A DNA stretch of 16,705 nt, taken from positions 33,458 to 50,162 of the forward strand of contig DPRM01000073.1 of assembly GCA_003537645.1 (NCBI GenBank), given 5' to 3'. The position numbers and the translations under genes were made by a program. Positions 7,289-15,586 of this stretch are shown here, one piece after another. The notes under the pieces were generated by a model that saw only the letters and a program-made list of their open reading frames with translations, had not been told where the DNA came from and did not search any database. This DNA is from Prolixibacteraceae bacterium (GTDB taxonomy: Bacteria; Bacteroidota; Bacteroidia; Bacteroidales; Prolixibacteraceae). Numbering within the stretch: the first letter of the stretch is position 1; each line of letters starts with the position of its first letter.

Positions 7289-8458
7289 ATGAGAAAAACA
7301 TTTCGTCCCGGACATTATCACTTTCAATTGAACTCATTTTTCCCATTATTGTTTTTATCATTTTTTTTAAGCTTCGGAATTCCATTAATCGCCAATTCTT
7401 CGGAAGAAGAAATTGAAGAAGCTATTGAAAATCACTCAAATGAAGATATTAAAAGAGGAGAACGATTTTTCAAAGGTCTTTTGCCAACCAACCGCGAATT
7501 CGAATCGTGCGTTTCCTGCCACAACATTTACAAATCGGATACTCTAAACTGGAATCCATCGGCGATGGACATTGCCATTAAGTTTGCAGGAAAGGACTTT
7601 ACCGAGTTTCAGAGTGCTGTAATGCAGCCAAATGGAATAAAGATGGAAGCCTCGCACAAGAATTTCAAAATTGAAGATGAAGATCTGAAGAAAGTAAAGC
7701 TGTATCTGGACGATTTGGCTCTGACCGGACCTCCATCGGCCGGACCAACCCTTAATCAGATCATGTTGTTCATTTTGCTTGGACTATTAATCACCTTTGC
7801 ACTGCTTGACCTTATTTTCTTCCATAAAATTAAGTTCCGTGCTGTTTCAGTCCTAATTCTAATTGTTTCGCTTGGGTTTCAGGTAAAAATGGTGGCAACC
7901 GCAGCCATCGACTTAGGACGAACACAAGATTATGCTCCCGATCAGCCCATCAAATTTTCGCATAAAGTTCATGCGGGCGATAATCAGATCGACTGTAAAT
8001 ATTGTCACCATACGGCAGAATTCGGAAAATCAGCAGGTATTCCGGCAACTGAATTGTGTATGAATTGCCACGTTCTGGTGAGGGAAGGAACCAATTCAGG
8101 AAAATTCGAAATTGCAAAGGTGATCGATGCGTACGAAACGAAAAAACCGATTGAGTGGACACGTATTCACAATTTGCCCGATCATGTATTTTTTAGTCAT
8201 GCACAACATGTTGGCGTGGGCAAAGTTGATTGCAAACAATGTCACGGAGCAGTAGAAGAAATGGATATTATGCGTCAGCACAGCGACTTATCGATGGGCT
8301 GGTGTATAAATTGCCACCGCGATACCAAAGTTAATTTCAAAGACAATGCCTATTACGATAATTATATGAAACTGCACGATCAGCTGAAAGGTGGAGGCAT
8401 TGATACCATCCGCGCCGTTGACATCGGAGCAAACGATTGTATGAGATGCCATTACTAA
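7289..8458 (+). CDS. actA: ACIII multiheme cytochrome c subunit ActA
   Basis: ActA carries electrons from the iron-sulfur subunit ActB towards the oxidase on the periplasmic side. The 389-residue protein has a hydrophobic N-terminus (about 12-35) as signal or anchor and a small cytochrome-like domain with CVSCH at 74-78. Two membrane helices follow (about 155-178 and 185-207), then a pentaheme-type domain with CKYCH 236-240, CMNCH 257-261, CKQCH 315-319, CINCH 339-343 and CMRCH 384-388, the last one residue from the end. Five C-terminal hemes fit the pentaheme ActA of Rhodothermus marinus; the sixth, N-terminal motif is extra to that count. The extracytoplasmic heme domain begins KFSHKVHAG. 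This is the first gene of the act locus and diverges from the LytTR genes. A 316-bp gap separates it from actB, unlike the tight spacing of the others. Confidence 0.93.
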   Translation: MRKTFRPGHYHFQLNSFFPLLFLSFFLSFGIPLIANSSEEEIEEAIENHSNEDIKRGERFFKGLLPTNREFESCVSCHNIYKSDTLNWNPSAMDIAIKFAGKDFTEFQSAVMQPNGIKMEASHKNFKIEDEDLKKVKLYLDDLALTGPPSAGPTLNQIMLFILLGLLITFALLDLIFFHKIKFRAVSVLILIVSLGFQVKMVATAAIDLGRTQDYAPDQPIKFSHKVHAGDNQIDCKYCHHTAEFGKSAGIPATELCMNCHVLVREGTNSGKFEIAKVIDAYETKKPIEWTRIHNLPDHVFFSHAQHVGVGKVDCKQCHGAVEEMDIMRQHSDLSMGWCINCHRDTKVNFKDNAYYDNYMKLHDQLKGGGIDTIRAVDIGANDCMRCHY

Positions 8459-8774
8459 AGTAAGTTTCAGGGTACAGGTTTTCGGGTGCAATTGAAACTG
8501 ACTTTTGACAAAATAATTTGGATTGCATTTAAAAGTTGTTTTTAAAGATTCTATTGAATAAGCTGAGATATCCTTTGGCATTCGCTTTTAAGCAACAGAT
8601 TAGAATGAATAAAACAGAAAACCTTCTGCTGCAGGATGTTAACAAAAGTGATAGCCCATTTCCGTGCGGAATAGAGCAACAATTAAGATAAAAGAGAAAG
8701 GAAATATCCAATTTCCAACACTCAATATCAAATAATTAAAAACTGAAAGTTAAACAATATCAAATATAGCGTTG
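8459..8774. other. 316-bp non-coding gap between actA and actB, with a 12-bp direct repeat
   Basis: I see no gene here. It holds an exact 12-bp direct repeat CAATATCAAATA (8723-8734 and 8755-8766, 32 nt apart), the second copy ending 8 bp before the actB ATG. A distant 7-bp inverted pair AGTTTCA/TGAAACT (8463-8469 and 8493-8499) lies just after actA. A 28-codon reading frame (8605-8691) has no recognisable content. No T-rich terminator and no complete TTTG/TAnnTTTG promoter was found. Confidence 0.5.
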
Positions 8775-11720
8775 ATGAAGACATACTGGAGAAGTATAGA
8801 AGAACTTGCCAATCCAAAGGAACTACGCCGGGTGGAGATTCGCGAGGAAGCCAAACAAAAAAGCATGCTAATGAAAGGTGACGATCAACTTTCAGGATCA
8901 TCGCGCCGCGATTTTTTGAAAACATTTGGATTCAGCGTGGCAGCCGCTTCTATTATTGCAAGCTGTAAGAGGCCCATTGATAAAGCCATTCCTTATCTGG
9001 TAAAACCCGATGAAATTAATCCCGGAACTGCCAATTATTACGCATCTTCTTACTTCGATGGGAATGAATACGGCAGCATCATCGTAAAAGTGAGAGATGG
9101 CCGGCCCATTAAAATTGAGGGAAACACGTTAAGTTCTATCTCACAGGGAGGAACAAGCGCACGGATTCAGGCATCTGTGCTGAACCTTTATGATGACGCA
9201 CGTTTTAAAGGCCCTTTAAAAGCTGGAGCCGAAATTACCTGGGAAAAAGCCGACGAAGAAATAATGGCACAATTGGCTGGGCTGAAAGTAGAAAAAGGGA
9301 AGGTTGTTTTATTGAGTTCAACTATCATTTCTCCATCGACCCGCGAGGCAATCAGAATTTTTACTGAAAATCAATCAAATACCGAATGGATTCAGTACGA
9401 CCCAGTGTCTGCTTCAGGAATATTGCTGGCCAACCAAAAAAGTTTTGGTTCTGCATTCATTCCTGATTACCGATTCGATAAAGCCAAAGTTGTCGTGAGT
9501 TTTGGAGCCGATTTCCTTGGAACATGGCTTTCAACCGTTGAATATACCAAAGGATACACCGCTGCACGTCAGTTGCAGGATGGGAAAAAGGAAATGCTTC
9601 GCCACTATCAGTTTGAGGCGGGAATGACTTTAAGTGGATCGAATGCTGATGTTCGCTTCCCAATTAAACCTTCTGAAGAAGGTGCAATTGTGCTGGCATT
9701 GTACAATGCGATTGCCGCTGCTAAAGGCGGATCTGTAGTTTCGGGTGTTCAATCGTCGGTTGATATTGCCGAACTTGCAAAAGACCTGCTTGAAAATGAA
9801 AATAATAGCATCGTTATTTCAGGAAGTAACGACGAAAACATACAGCTGTTGGTTAATGGGATTAATCAATTGCTTGGCAATTACGGACAAACCATCGGAT
9901 TGGATAAACCGCTTTTGACCAAACAAGGTATCGATCAAAATATTGACCGCTTGCTGGCCGATTTAAAAACTGGTTCAGTAAAAGCGTTGCTGGTTTGGGG
10001 AGCCAATCCGGTGTATGATTATCCGCAAGGGAAAGAATTTGCTGCAGCCATTCAAAAATCAGCTTTGAGCGTTTCTTTTTCTGAACGCCCAGATGAAACA
10101 ACTGCTTTGTGCCAGTATGCTTTGCCTGAAACAAATTTTCTGGAAAGCTGGAATGATTTGGAACCAAAATCGGGAATTTACAGCCTTTCGCAGCCAACCA
10201 TTGCACCAATTTTCAATGCCCGTGCACCACAGGAATCGCTGCTGAAGTGGGCAGGTGCAGAACAGAAACACCACGACTTTATTAAAAACTTCTGGAACAA
10301 GACACAATTTCCGAAGCAAAAAGAAATAACCGATTTCCGCCAGTTTTGGAACGCTACTTTGCAAAATGGAGTGTATGAAACCATTCAGGAATCGAAATTT
10401 AGCTACTCTGCTGAAGGAATTGCACAGGCTGCCACTCAGATAAAAAGTGCAGTTTCAGGAATTGAAATTGCTTTGTACGAAACTGTGGCCCTTGGAAACG
10501 GAAAATATGCCAACAACCCATGGTTACAGGAATTGCCTGATCCGGTTGCAAAAATAAGCTGGGACAATTTCGCTGCGGTGCCAGTAGCGTATGCTGAAGA
10601 AAACGGGCTGAAAAATGAAGATGTCATCAGCGTAAACGGAATTGAATTGCCCGTATTTATTCAGCCTGGACAAGCAAAAGACGCCATTTCGGTAGCATTG
10701 GGTTATGGTCGCGAAATTGCCGGTAAAGTAGGAAATCAAACGGGCACAAACCTTTACCCGTCAGTTCGTACGGCAAATGGAACCCGCCAGTATTATCTGA
10801 CTTCAGCAAAAGTTGAAAAAATTGCCGGAAAAATAGTGGAGTTGGCCATTTCGCAAACCCATTATCTGATGGAAGGCCGGCCAATCGCACGTGAAACTTC
10901 GCTGAACGATTACATTAAAAATCCGGCTTCAGGAAATGAACTAAAAGCAGAACACGAATCGAAAGCAGTAACCTTGTACGAAGCGCCGGTTTACAATGGC
11001 CACCATTGGGGACTGGCAATTGACCTGAATTCGTGCACCGGCTGCGGAAACTGCGCCATTGCCTGTCAGGCCGAAAATAATGTTCAGGTAATCGGAAAAG
11101 AGCAGGTTCGCAACCGAAGAATTATGCACTGGATAAGAATTGACCGGTATTATTCCGAAAATCCTGAAAATCCGAAAGTATCCTTTCAGCCAGTAATGTG
11201 CCAGCATTGCGGAAATGCACCATGCGAAAATGTGTGTCCGGTGGCTGCGACGCCGCACAGCGAAGAGGGCTTGAACCAGATGGCATACAACCGTTGCGTT
11301 GGAACAAAATATTGCATCAACAACTGCCCGTACCGCGTTCGCCGTTTCAACTGGTTTCAATACGTAAAAAACGACAAATTCGATTATGCTTCGAACAGCG
11401 ATTTGGGTCGTATGGTCCTAAATCCTGATGTAACAGTTCGTTCACGTGGGGTAGTCGAAAAATGCTCGATGTGTGTACAACGCATTCAGGAGAAAAAACA
11501 ATTGGCAAAACTGGAGGGAAGAGCAATTGCTGAAGGCGAAATTAAAACGGCCTGCTCGCAGTCGTGCCCCGCAAATGCAATCGTATTTGGCGATCTGGAA
11601 AATCCGGAAAGCCGCATTTCGAAGCTGTTCAAAGACCAGCGAAACTACCATTTGCTGGAAGAATTGCACACTTTGCCGTCGGTTGGATACCTGACTAAAG
11701 TGAGAAACACAAACGCATGA
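8775..11720 (+). CDS. actB: ACIII molybdopterin-like/iron-sulfur subunit ActB
   Basis: ActB is the large periplasmic subunit that takes electrons from quinol and passes them through iron-sulfur clusters to ActA. The ATG at 8775 gives 981 residues; the TTG one codon earlier is less likely. A twin-arginine motif SSRRDFLK (R44-R45) and hydrophobic stretch lead to Cys64 in SIIASC, so Tat export and possibly lipidation are expected. The middle part (about 70-700) resembles molybdopterin oxidoreductases but lacks their N-terminal cysteine cluster, in keeping with a family that has no molybdenum cofactor. The C-terminal ferredoxin domain has CTGCGNCAIAC (754-764), CQHCGNAPCENVC (809-821), CVGTKYCINNC (841-851), CSMC (897-900) and CSQSC (927-931). 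T844 stands where a fourth cluster cysteine would be, which fits the single [3Fe-4S] cluster known in ACIII next to three [4Fe-4S]. actC follows after 28 bp. Confidence 0.96.
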   Translation: MKTYWRSIEELANPKELRRVEIREEAKQKSMLMKGDDQLSGSSRRDFLKTFGFSVAAASIIASCKRPIDKAIPYLVKPDEINPGTANYYASSYFDGNEYGSIIVKVRDGRPIKIEGNTLSSISQGGTSARIQASVLNLYDDARFKGPLKAGAEITWEKADEEIMAQLAGLKVEKGKVVLLSSTIISPSTREAIRIFTENQSNTEWIQYDPVSASGILLANQKSFGSAFIPDYRFDKAKVVVSFGADFLGTWLSTVEYTKGYTAARQLQDGKKEMLRHYQFEAGMTLSGSNADVRFPIKPSEEGAIVLALYNAIAAAKGGSVVSGVQSSVDIAELAKDLLENENNSIVISGSNDENIQLLVNGINQLLGNYGQTIGLDKPLLTKQGIDQNIDRLLADLKTGSVKALLVWGANPVYDYPQGKEFAAAIQKSALSVSFSERPDETTALCQYALPETNFLESWNDLEPKSGIYSLSQPTIAPIFNARAPQESLLKWAGAEQKHHDFIKNFWNKTQFPKQKEITDFRQFWNATLQNGVYETIQESKFSYSAEGIAQAATQIKSAVSGIEIALYETVALGNGKYANNPWLQELPDPVAKISWDNFAAVPVAYAEENGLKNEDVISVNGIELPVFIQPGQAKDAISVALGYGREIAGKVGNQTGTNLYPSVRTANGTRQYYLTSAKVEKIAGKIVELAISQTHYLMEGRPIARETSLNDYIKNPASGNELKAEHESKAVTLYEAPVYNGHHWGLAIDLNSCTGCGNCAIACQAENNVQVIGKEQVRNRRIMHWIRIDRYYSENPENPKVSFQPVMCQHCGNAPCENVCPVAATPHSEEGLNQMAYNRCVGTKYCINNCPYRVRRFNWFQYVKNDKFDYASNSDLGRMVLNPDVTVRSRGVVEKCSMCVQRIQEKKQLAKLEGRAIAEGEIKTACSQSCPANAIVFGDLENPESRISKLFKDQRNYHLLEELHTLPSVGYLTKVRNTNA

Positions 11721-11748
11721 TCATCAATCAAAGAAAATAGGACGGATT

Positions 11749-13143
11749 ATGTACAAAACGGACGTACGAGGAAAATTAATTGACGGAGAAAAATCGCTCA
11801 GTCAAATCTCGCAGGAAATTCTGGAGCCCATCAACGGAAAAACGCCTAAATGGTGGTATGCTGCCATGGGGATAAGTTTGGCCATGTTTGCCTGGGGAGC
11901 TCACAGCATTTACCTTACATTAACACAAGGAGTTGGAACCTGGGGAGTTAACAATACTGTTGGATGGGGATGGGCAATTATCAATTTCGTTTGGTGGATT
12001 GGTATCGGCCATGCCGGAACTGCATTTTCCATCTTCCTGTTGATATTGCGCCAGAAATGGAGGACAGCCATCAACCGGGCAGCCGAAGCAATGACAGTTG
12101 TTGCTGTATTTGCAGCGGCTTTATTTCCCTTGATGCACATGGGTCGCCCCTGGTTATTTTTCTTTGTATTTCCTTATCCCAATACCAGAGGCCCGTTATG
12201 GGTGAATTTTAACTCACCGCTGTTCTGGGACTTTGTGGCAATTTCTGCCTATCTGCTTATTTCGGCAAGCTTCTGGTATTTCGGAATGGTTCCCGATTTT
12301 GCGACCATCCGCGATACCACCAAATCAAAAATCAAGAAAGCTGTTTATGGCTTTTTCGCATTCGGCTGGACTGGCTCGTCAAGAGAGTGGTTGCGGTACG
12401 AAGGTTTAGCCTTTGTGTTGGGTGGAATTGCTGCCGTGCTGGTTGTTTCAGTTCACTCCATCGTTTCCACCGACTTCGCGGTTTCGGTAGAACCGGGATG
12501 GCACACAACCCTATTTCCTCCCTACTTCGTTGTTGGAGCAATCTTTTCAGGATTTGCAATGGTTTTAACATTGGTTACACTAATGAAAAAACTCTATAAA
12601 ATGGGCGATTTTATTACCGAAAACCATGTGGATGCGGTTTGCCGAGTGTTGGTTTTTGTTTCGCTTATTATGGGAACGGCTTATATTACCGAAATATTTA
12701 TTGCCTGGTATTCAGGTTCCGAATACGAAATGTTCACGTTCTTTAAAAACCGTATTACCGGAGAATATGCCATGCAGTTCTGGGCAATGTTCATCTTTAA
12801 TGCTGTGGTTCCGCAATTGTTCTGGTCGAAGAAAATCCGTAGAAATATGTGGATTGTTTTTACCATTTCAATACTCATCAACATAGGCATGTGGTTCGAA
12901 CGGTTCAACATTGTGGTAACCTCGCTGTCGAAAAATTACCTTCCTGCCAACTGGGCAAGTTATTCTCCGACTTTGGTTGAAATCGGATTTTTTATAGGAA
13001 CCATCGGAATGTTTTCAGCCGGAGTGCTGTTATTCTTCCGTTACATTCCGCAAATTGCCATCAGCGAAGTGAAGATGATTTCGAAATACAATACGCAACA
13101 AACTGATCACCTAAAACCCGGGCACCACCATGATTACGAATAA
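11749..13143 (+). CDS. actC: ACIII NrfD/PsrC-like integral membrane subunit ActC
   Basis: The 464-residue protein is very hydrophobic, with about ten predicted membrane helices, and belongs to the NrfD/PsrC family that binds quinol at the periplasmic face. Recognisable ActC blocks are TVGWGWAIINFVWWIGIGHAGT (residues 70-91), INRAAEAMT, LMHMGRPWL (128-136), WVNFNSPLFWD (151-161) and VHSIVSTDFA with EPGWHTTLFPPYFV. H88, H130 and D161 lie in conserved helix positions and are candidates for the quinol site or proton path; that role is inferred from the family. The N-terminal 35 residues are soluble and should contact ActB. AGGA stands about 8 bp before the ATG. The gene overlaps actD by 14 bp, pointing to translational coupling. 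Confidence 0.96.
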   Translation: MYKTDVRGKLIDGEKSLSQISQEILEPINGKTPKWWYAAMGISLAMFAWGAHSIYLTLTQGVGTWGVNNTVGWGWAIINFVWWIGIGHAGTAFSIFLLILRQKWRTAINRAAEAMTVVAVFAAALFPLMHMGRPWLFFFVFPYPNTRGPLWVNFNSPLFWDFVAISAYLLISASFWYFGMVPDFATIRDTTKSKIKKAVYGFFAFGWTGSSREWLRYEGLAFVLGGIAAVLVVSVHSIVSTDFAVSVEPGWHTTLFPPYFVVGAIFSGFAMVLTLVTLMKKLYKMGDFITENHVDAVCRVLVFVSLIMGTAYITEIFIAWYSGSEYEMFTFFKNRITGEYAMQFWAMFIFNAVVPQLFWSKKIRRNMWIVFTISILINIGMWFERFNIVVTSLSKNYLPANWASYSPTLVEIGFFIGTIGMFSAGVLLFFRYIPQIAISEVKMISKYNTQQTDHLKPGHHHDYE

Positions 13144-13660
13144 GAAATACTTAGTAGGCGTTTTCGACGATGAACATACACTGAAAGACGCTTTCCAGAA
13201 AGCGCTCGACAAAGGGGTTGTGATCGAAGAAGTTTACACTCCATATCCGATTCATGAAATTTTGCATGGAATGAAATACAAAACACATATTTCGCATGCG
13301 GCATTCTTTTATGGATTATTTGGTGTGACAGCAATTATCGGTGGAATGTATTATGCTGCGGTGATCGATTGGCCGTTGCTTTTCGGAGGAAAACCATTCA
13401 ATACATTTCCCTCTTTCATTGTTGTTTCCATCGTAGCTACCATTCTGACAATTACGATTTTAACACTGCTTACATTTTCTGTCCGTTCAAAAATATATCC
13501 CGGGAAAACTGCCGATATTATTGATATCCGAGCAACCGACGATAAGTTTATTATTCTGCTCGATCAGGATAAAATGGGAATTGAAATTCCGGCAGTAACA
13601 CAATTGTTCCAGTCCAATGGAGCATCTGAAGTGTATGAAAAAGAATCCAGCGCTAACTGA
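13130..13660 (+). CDS. actD: ACIII small membrane subunit ActD (DUF3341)
   Basis: The 176-residue protein has a soluble N-terminal domain (KKYLVGVFDDEHTLKDAF, EVYTPYPIHE), two membrane helices (about 55-79 and 94-116) and a soluble C-terminal domain (about 120-176, DIRATDDKFIILLD). This is the DUF3341 architecture of ActD, a cofactor-free subunit that packs against the membrane part of ACIII. The YTPYPIHEI loop is the family hallmark. The ATG lies within the end of actC (14-bp overlap). The two Asp residues of FDDEHT and the acidic C-terminal domain face the cytoplasm if the usual topology holds. Confidence 0.94.
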   Translation: MITNKKYLVGVFDDEHTLKDAFQKALDKGVVIEEVYTPYPIHEILHGMKYKTHISHAAFFYGLFGVTAIIGGMYYAAVIDWPLLFGGKPFNTFPSFIVVSIVATILTITILTLLTFSVRSKIYPGKTADIIDIRATDDKFIILLDQDKMGIEIPAVTQLFQSNGASEVYEKESSAN

Positions 13661-13676
13661 AATAAATTATCAACGA

Positions 13677-14243
13677 ATGAATTTGAAGAACATATACAAA
13701 AGCCTATCAGCCGTTGCTCTGATGCTATTTTTTGGATCGTGCGACCGCGACCGAAATACAACCGGATGGCAATATTTTGATGACATGGCGCAATCACCAG
13801 CCTACGAAACCTATTCGCCCAATCCCAATTTTGCTGATGGCAAAACAATGCGGAATCCGGTTGAAGGAACCATCCCGGTTGGGTACCAGCCTTACTTGTA
13901 TGAGAAGAATGATACTGACCGGGTGGAAGCTGGTCTGGCTTTGATAAATCCATACGAATCGAACGCAAAAAATCTGGAACGGGGAAAACTGGTCTATAAT
14001 GTTTATTGCACCAGCTGTCATGGCGACCAGGGTGATGGAAAAGGATTCCTTTTTACCAGTAAAAAGTATCCATATCCGCCAGCAAATTTGTTAACTGATA
14101 AAATCAGGAATAATCCTGAAGGAGAAATTTATCACGTGATCACCGTCGGTTTTGGGGTGATGCCTCAACACGGTTCGCAGGTTCGACCAGAGGATCGCTG
14201 GAAAGTAGCAATGTATATCAAAGAAGTGCTGCATAAACAGTAA
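13677..14243 (+). CDS. actE: ACIII monoheme cytochrome c lipoprotein ActE
   Basis: I start the gene at the ATG at 13677, giving 188 residues, because this puts a lipoprotein signal at the N-terminus: MNLKNIYKSL, a hydrophobic core and the lipobox FFGSC with Cys22. Upstream in-frame ATGs at 13617 and 13635 would add a charged extension before the signal and overlap actD. The mature protein should be anchored to the outer face of the inner membrane. It has one heme motif, CTSCHGDQGDGKG (CxxCH at 111-115), and a likely axial ligand Met162 in FGVMPQHGSQV, typical of class I cytochrome c. Conserved ActE pieces include MRNPVEGTIP near the middle and EDRWKVAMYIKEV at the end. It is thought to help pass electrons from ACIII to the oxidase or a soluble cytochrome. 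It follows actD by 16 bp. Confidence 0.93.
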   Translation: MNLKNIYKSLSAVALMLFFGSCDRDRNTTGWQYFDDMAQSPAYETYSPNPNFADGKTMRNPVEGTIPVGYQPYLYEKNDTDRVEAGLALINPYESNAKNLERGKLVYNVYCTSCHGDQGDGKGFLFTSKKYPYPPANLLTDKIRNNPEGEIYHVITVGFGVMPQHGSQVRPEDRWKVAMYIKEVLHKQ

Positions 14244-14324
14244 AGCAAATTATGAGTTATTAATGATCTATGCGATTATCCTTTGCCGTCTGCTTTAGCT
14301 TACGGACATGAAAATACAGAAAAG

Positions 14325-15509
14325 ATGGAATTAAAAGATATGAACAACATGGAAGACAGATTGATTGTTCCCCAAAAATTTAAAAACGTTTTGTTTGCAC
14401 TGATCGGTATCGGAATCATCTCAATGATTGCGGGATTTGTGATGGATCCTCACCGGGCATGGGCAAATTATTTGCTGAACAACTATTACTTTGTTTCGCT
14501 GGCGATTGGGGCCGCATTTTTTGGTGCTATTCAATACATTTCGCAGGCCGGATGGTCGGCGGCTTTTAAACGTATTCCGGAAGCAATGGCATCTTACGTG
14601 CCGGTTGCCGCTGTATTTTTTATGCTGATGTATTTTGGAATGCACTCGATATTCCACTGGACGCATGAAGGAATCACAGAAACCGATGCATTAATAGCCC
14701 ACAAAGCTCCCTATCTGAATATTCCGTTTTTCTTTTTACGTGTGGTACTTTTCTTCGGATTGTGGATTATCATGATCAGACTTCTGCGCAAAATTTCGCT
14801 GAAAGAAGATGCTGAAGGAGGAATGCAGCATTTTTACGATTCTGAAAAATATTCAAAAGTCATCATATTCATTATCGCGATCAGCTTTACTCTTTTTGCC
14901 ATCGATATGATCATGTCGCTTGAACCTCACTGGTTTAGCGCGTTGTTTGCGGCAAAAAGTTTTATCGCAGCTTTTTTGCATGCCGCCACAGTCATTACCC
15001 TGATTGTAATTATCTTGCACAAAATTGGCCATTTACGAATGCTGAACCGCAGCCATCTGCACGATTTTTCGAGGTACATTTTCATGTTGTCTATTGTTTG
15101 GGGCTACTTCAATTTTGCCGAATTTATGCTGATTTGGTACGGCAATATTCCGGAAGAAACCATATTTTATGTGCATCGGTCGCATGGTGCATTTGGAGTG
15201 TTGTTTTATGCCAACATTATCCTCAACTGGTTTATACCGTTTTTGTTCCTGATGCCCCGTATGACGTCCAGAAGCAAAGTTTATATACTCCCTGTAATTG
15301 TTATTTTAATGATTGGGCAGTACACCGAACTCTATTACTACATCTGGCCGGCCGTGCTTAAAGAAGCAAAATTTGGACTACTGGAAATTGGCACTTATCT
15401 GGGTTTCCTGGGTTTATTTGCGCTGGTAGTTACAAATACACTGTCAAAAGCCAACCTTGTACCTAAAAACCATCCTTATTTGGAAGAAAGTATCTATCAT
15501 CAGTTCTAA
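14325..15509 (+). CDS. actF: ACIII membrane subunit ActF (NrfD-like)
   Basis: The protein is a second NrfD-fold membrane subunit, homologous to ActC, with about ten hydrophobic helices. I prefer the ATG at 14325 (394 residues), preceded by AGAAAAG. A TTG at 14283 and ATGs at 14340 and 14349 are also in frame, and no start reaches further upstream than the in-frame stop at 14253. ActF-like blocks are DPHRAWANYLLNNYYFV, FGAIQYISQAGWSAAFKRIPEAM, LEPHWFSALFAAKSF and YFNFAEFMLIWYGNIPEE. ActF does not bind the known quinol site of ActC but is proposed to contribute to the proton path and to docking of the oxidase. It is the last gene of the locus, 81 bp after actE, and is closed by the terminator at 15531-15569. 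No oxidase gene follows in this window. Confidence 0.93.
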   Translation: MELKDMNNMEDRLIVPQKFKNVLFALIGIGIISMIAGFVMDPHRAWANYLLNNYYFVSLAIGAAFFGAIQYISQAGWSAAFKRIPEAMASYVPVAAVFFMLMYFGMHSIFHWTHEGITETDALIAHKAPYLNIPFFFLRVVLFFGLWIIMIRLLRKISLKEDAEGGMQHFYDSEKYSKVIIFIIAISFTLFAIDMIMSLEPHWFSALFAAKSFIAAFLHAATVITLIVIILHKIGHLRMLNRSHLHDFSRYIFMLSIVWGYFNFAEFMLIWYGNIPEETIFYVHRSHGAFGVLFYANIILNWFIPFLFLMPRMTSRSKVYILPVIVILMIGQYTELYYYIWPAVLKEAKFGLLEIGTYLGFLGLFALVVTNTLSKANLVPKNHPYLEESIYHQF

Positions 15510-15530
15510 TGACCTTGAAATAGAAGGCAT

Positions 15531-15569
15531 AAAAAATCCCGAAATCTGGTTAAGGTTTCGGGATTTTTT
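15531..15569. terminator. Bidirectional terminator between actF and the S37 peptidase gene
   Basis: AAAAAATCCCGAAA (15531-15544) pairs perfectly with TTTCGGGATTTTTT (15556-15569), a 14-bp stem with an 11-nt loop. Each strand ends in six T residues, so it can serve both convergent genes. Confidence 0.93.
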
Positions 15570-15586
15570 GTTTTGAAATGAAAGGA

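Noticed and set aside
8605..8691. 28-codon reading frame in the actA-actB gap
   Set aside because: No recognisable content or signal, and no convincing ribosome binding site; short frames are expected by chance in such a gap.
8775..11720. ActB as a true molybdenum-dependent oxidoreductase
   Set aside because: No N-terminal cysteine cluster of catalytic molybdopterin enzymes is present, and the act gene order plus C-terminal ferredoxin domain identify it as ACIII.
13617..13676. Longer N-terminus of actE from the ATG at 13617
   Set aside because: It would overlap actD and put 20 polar residues before an otherwise clean lipoprotein signal peptide.
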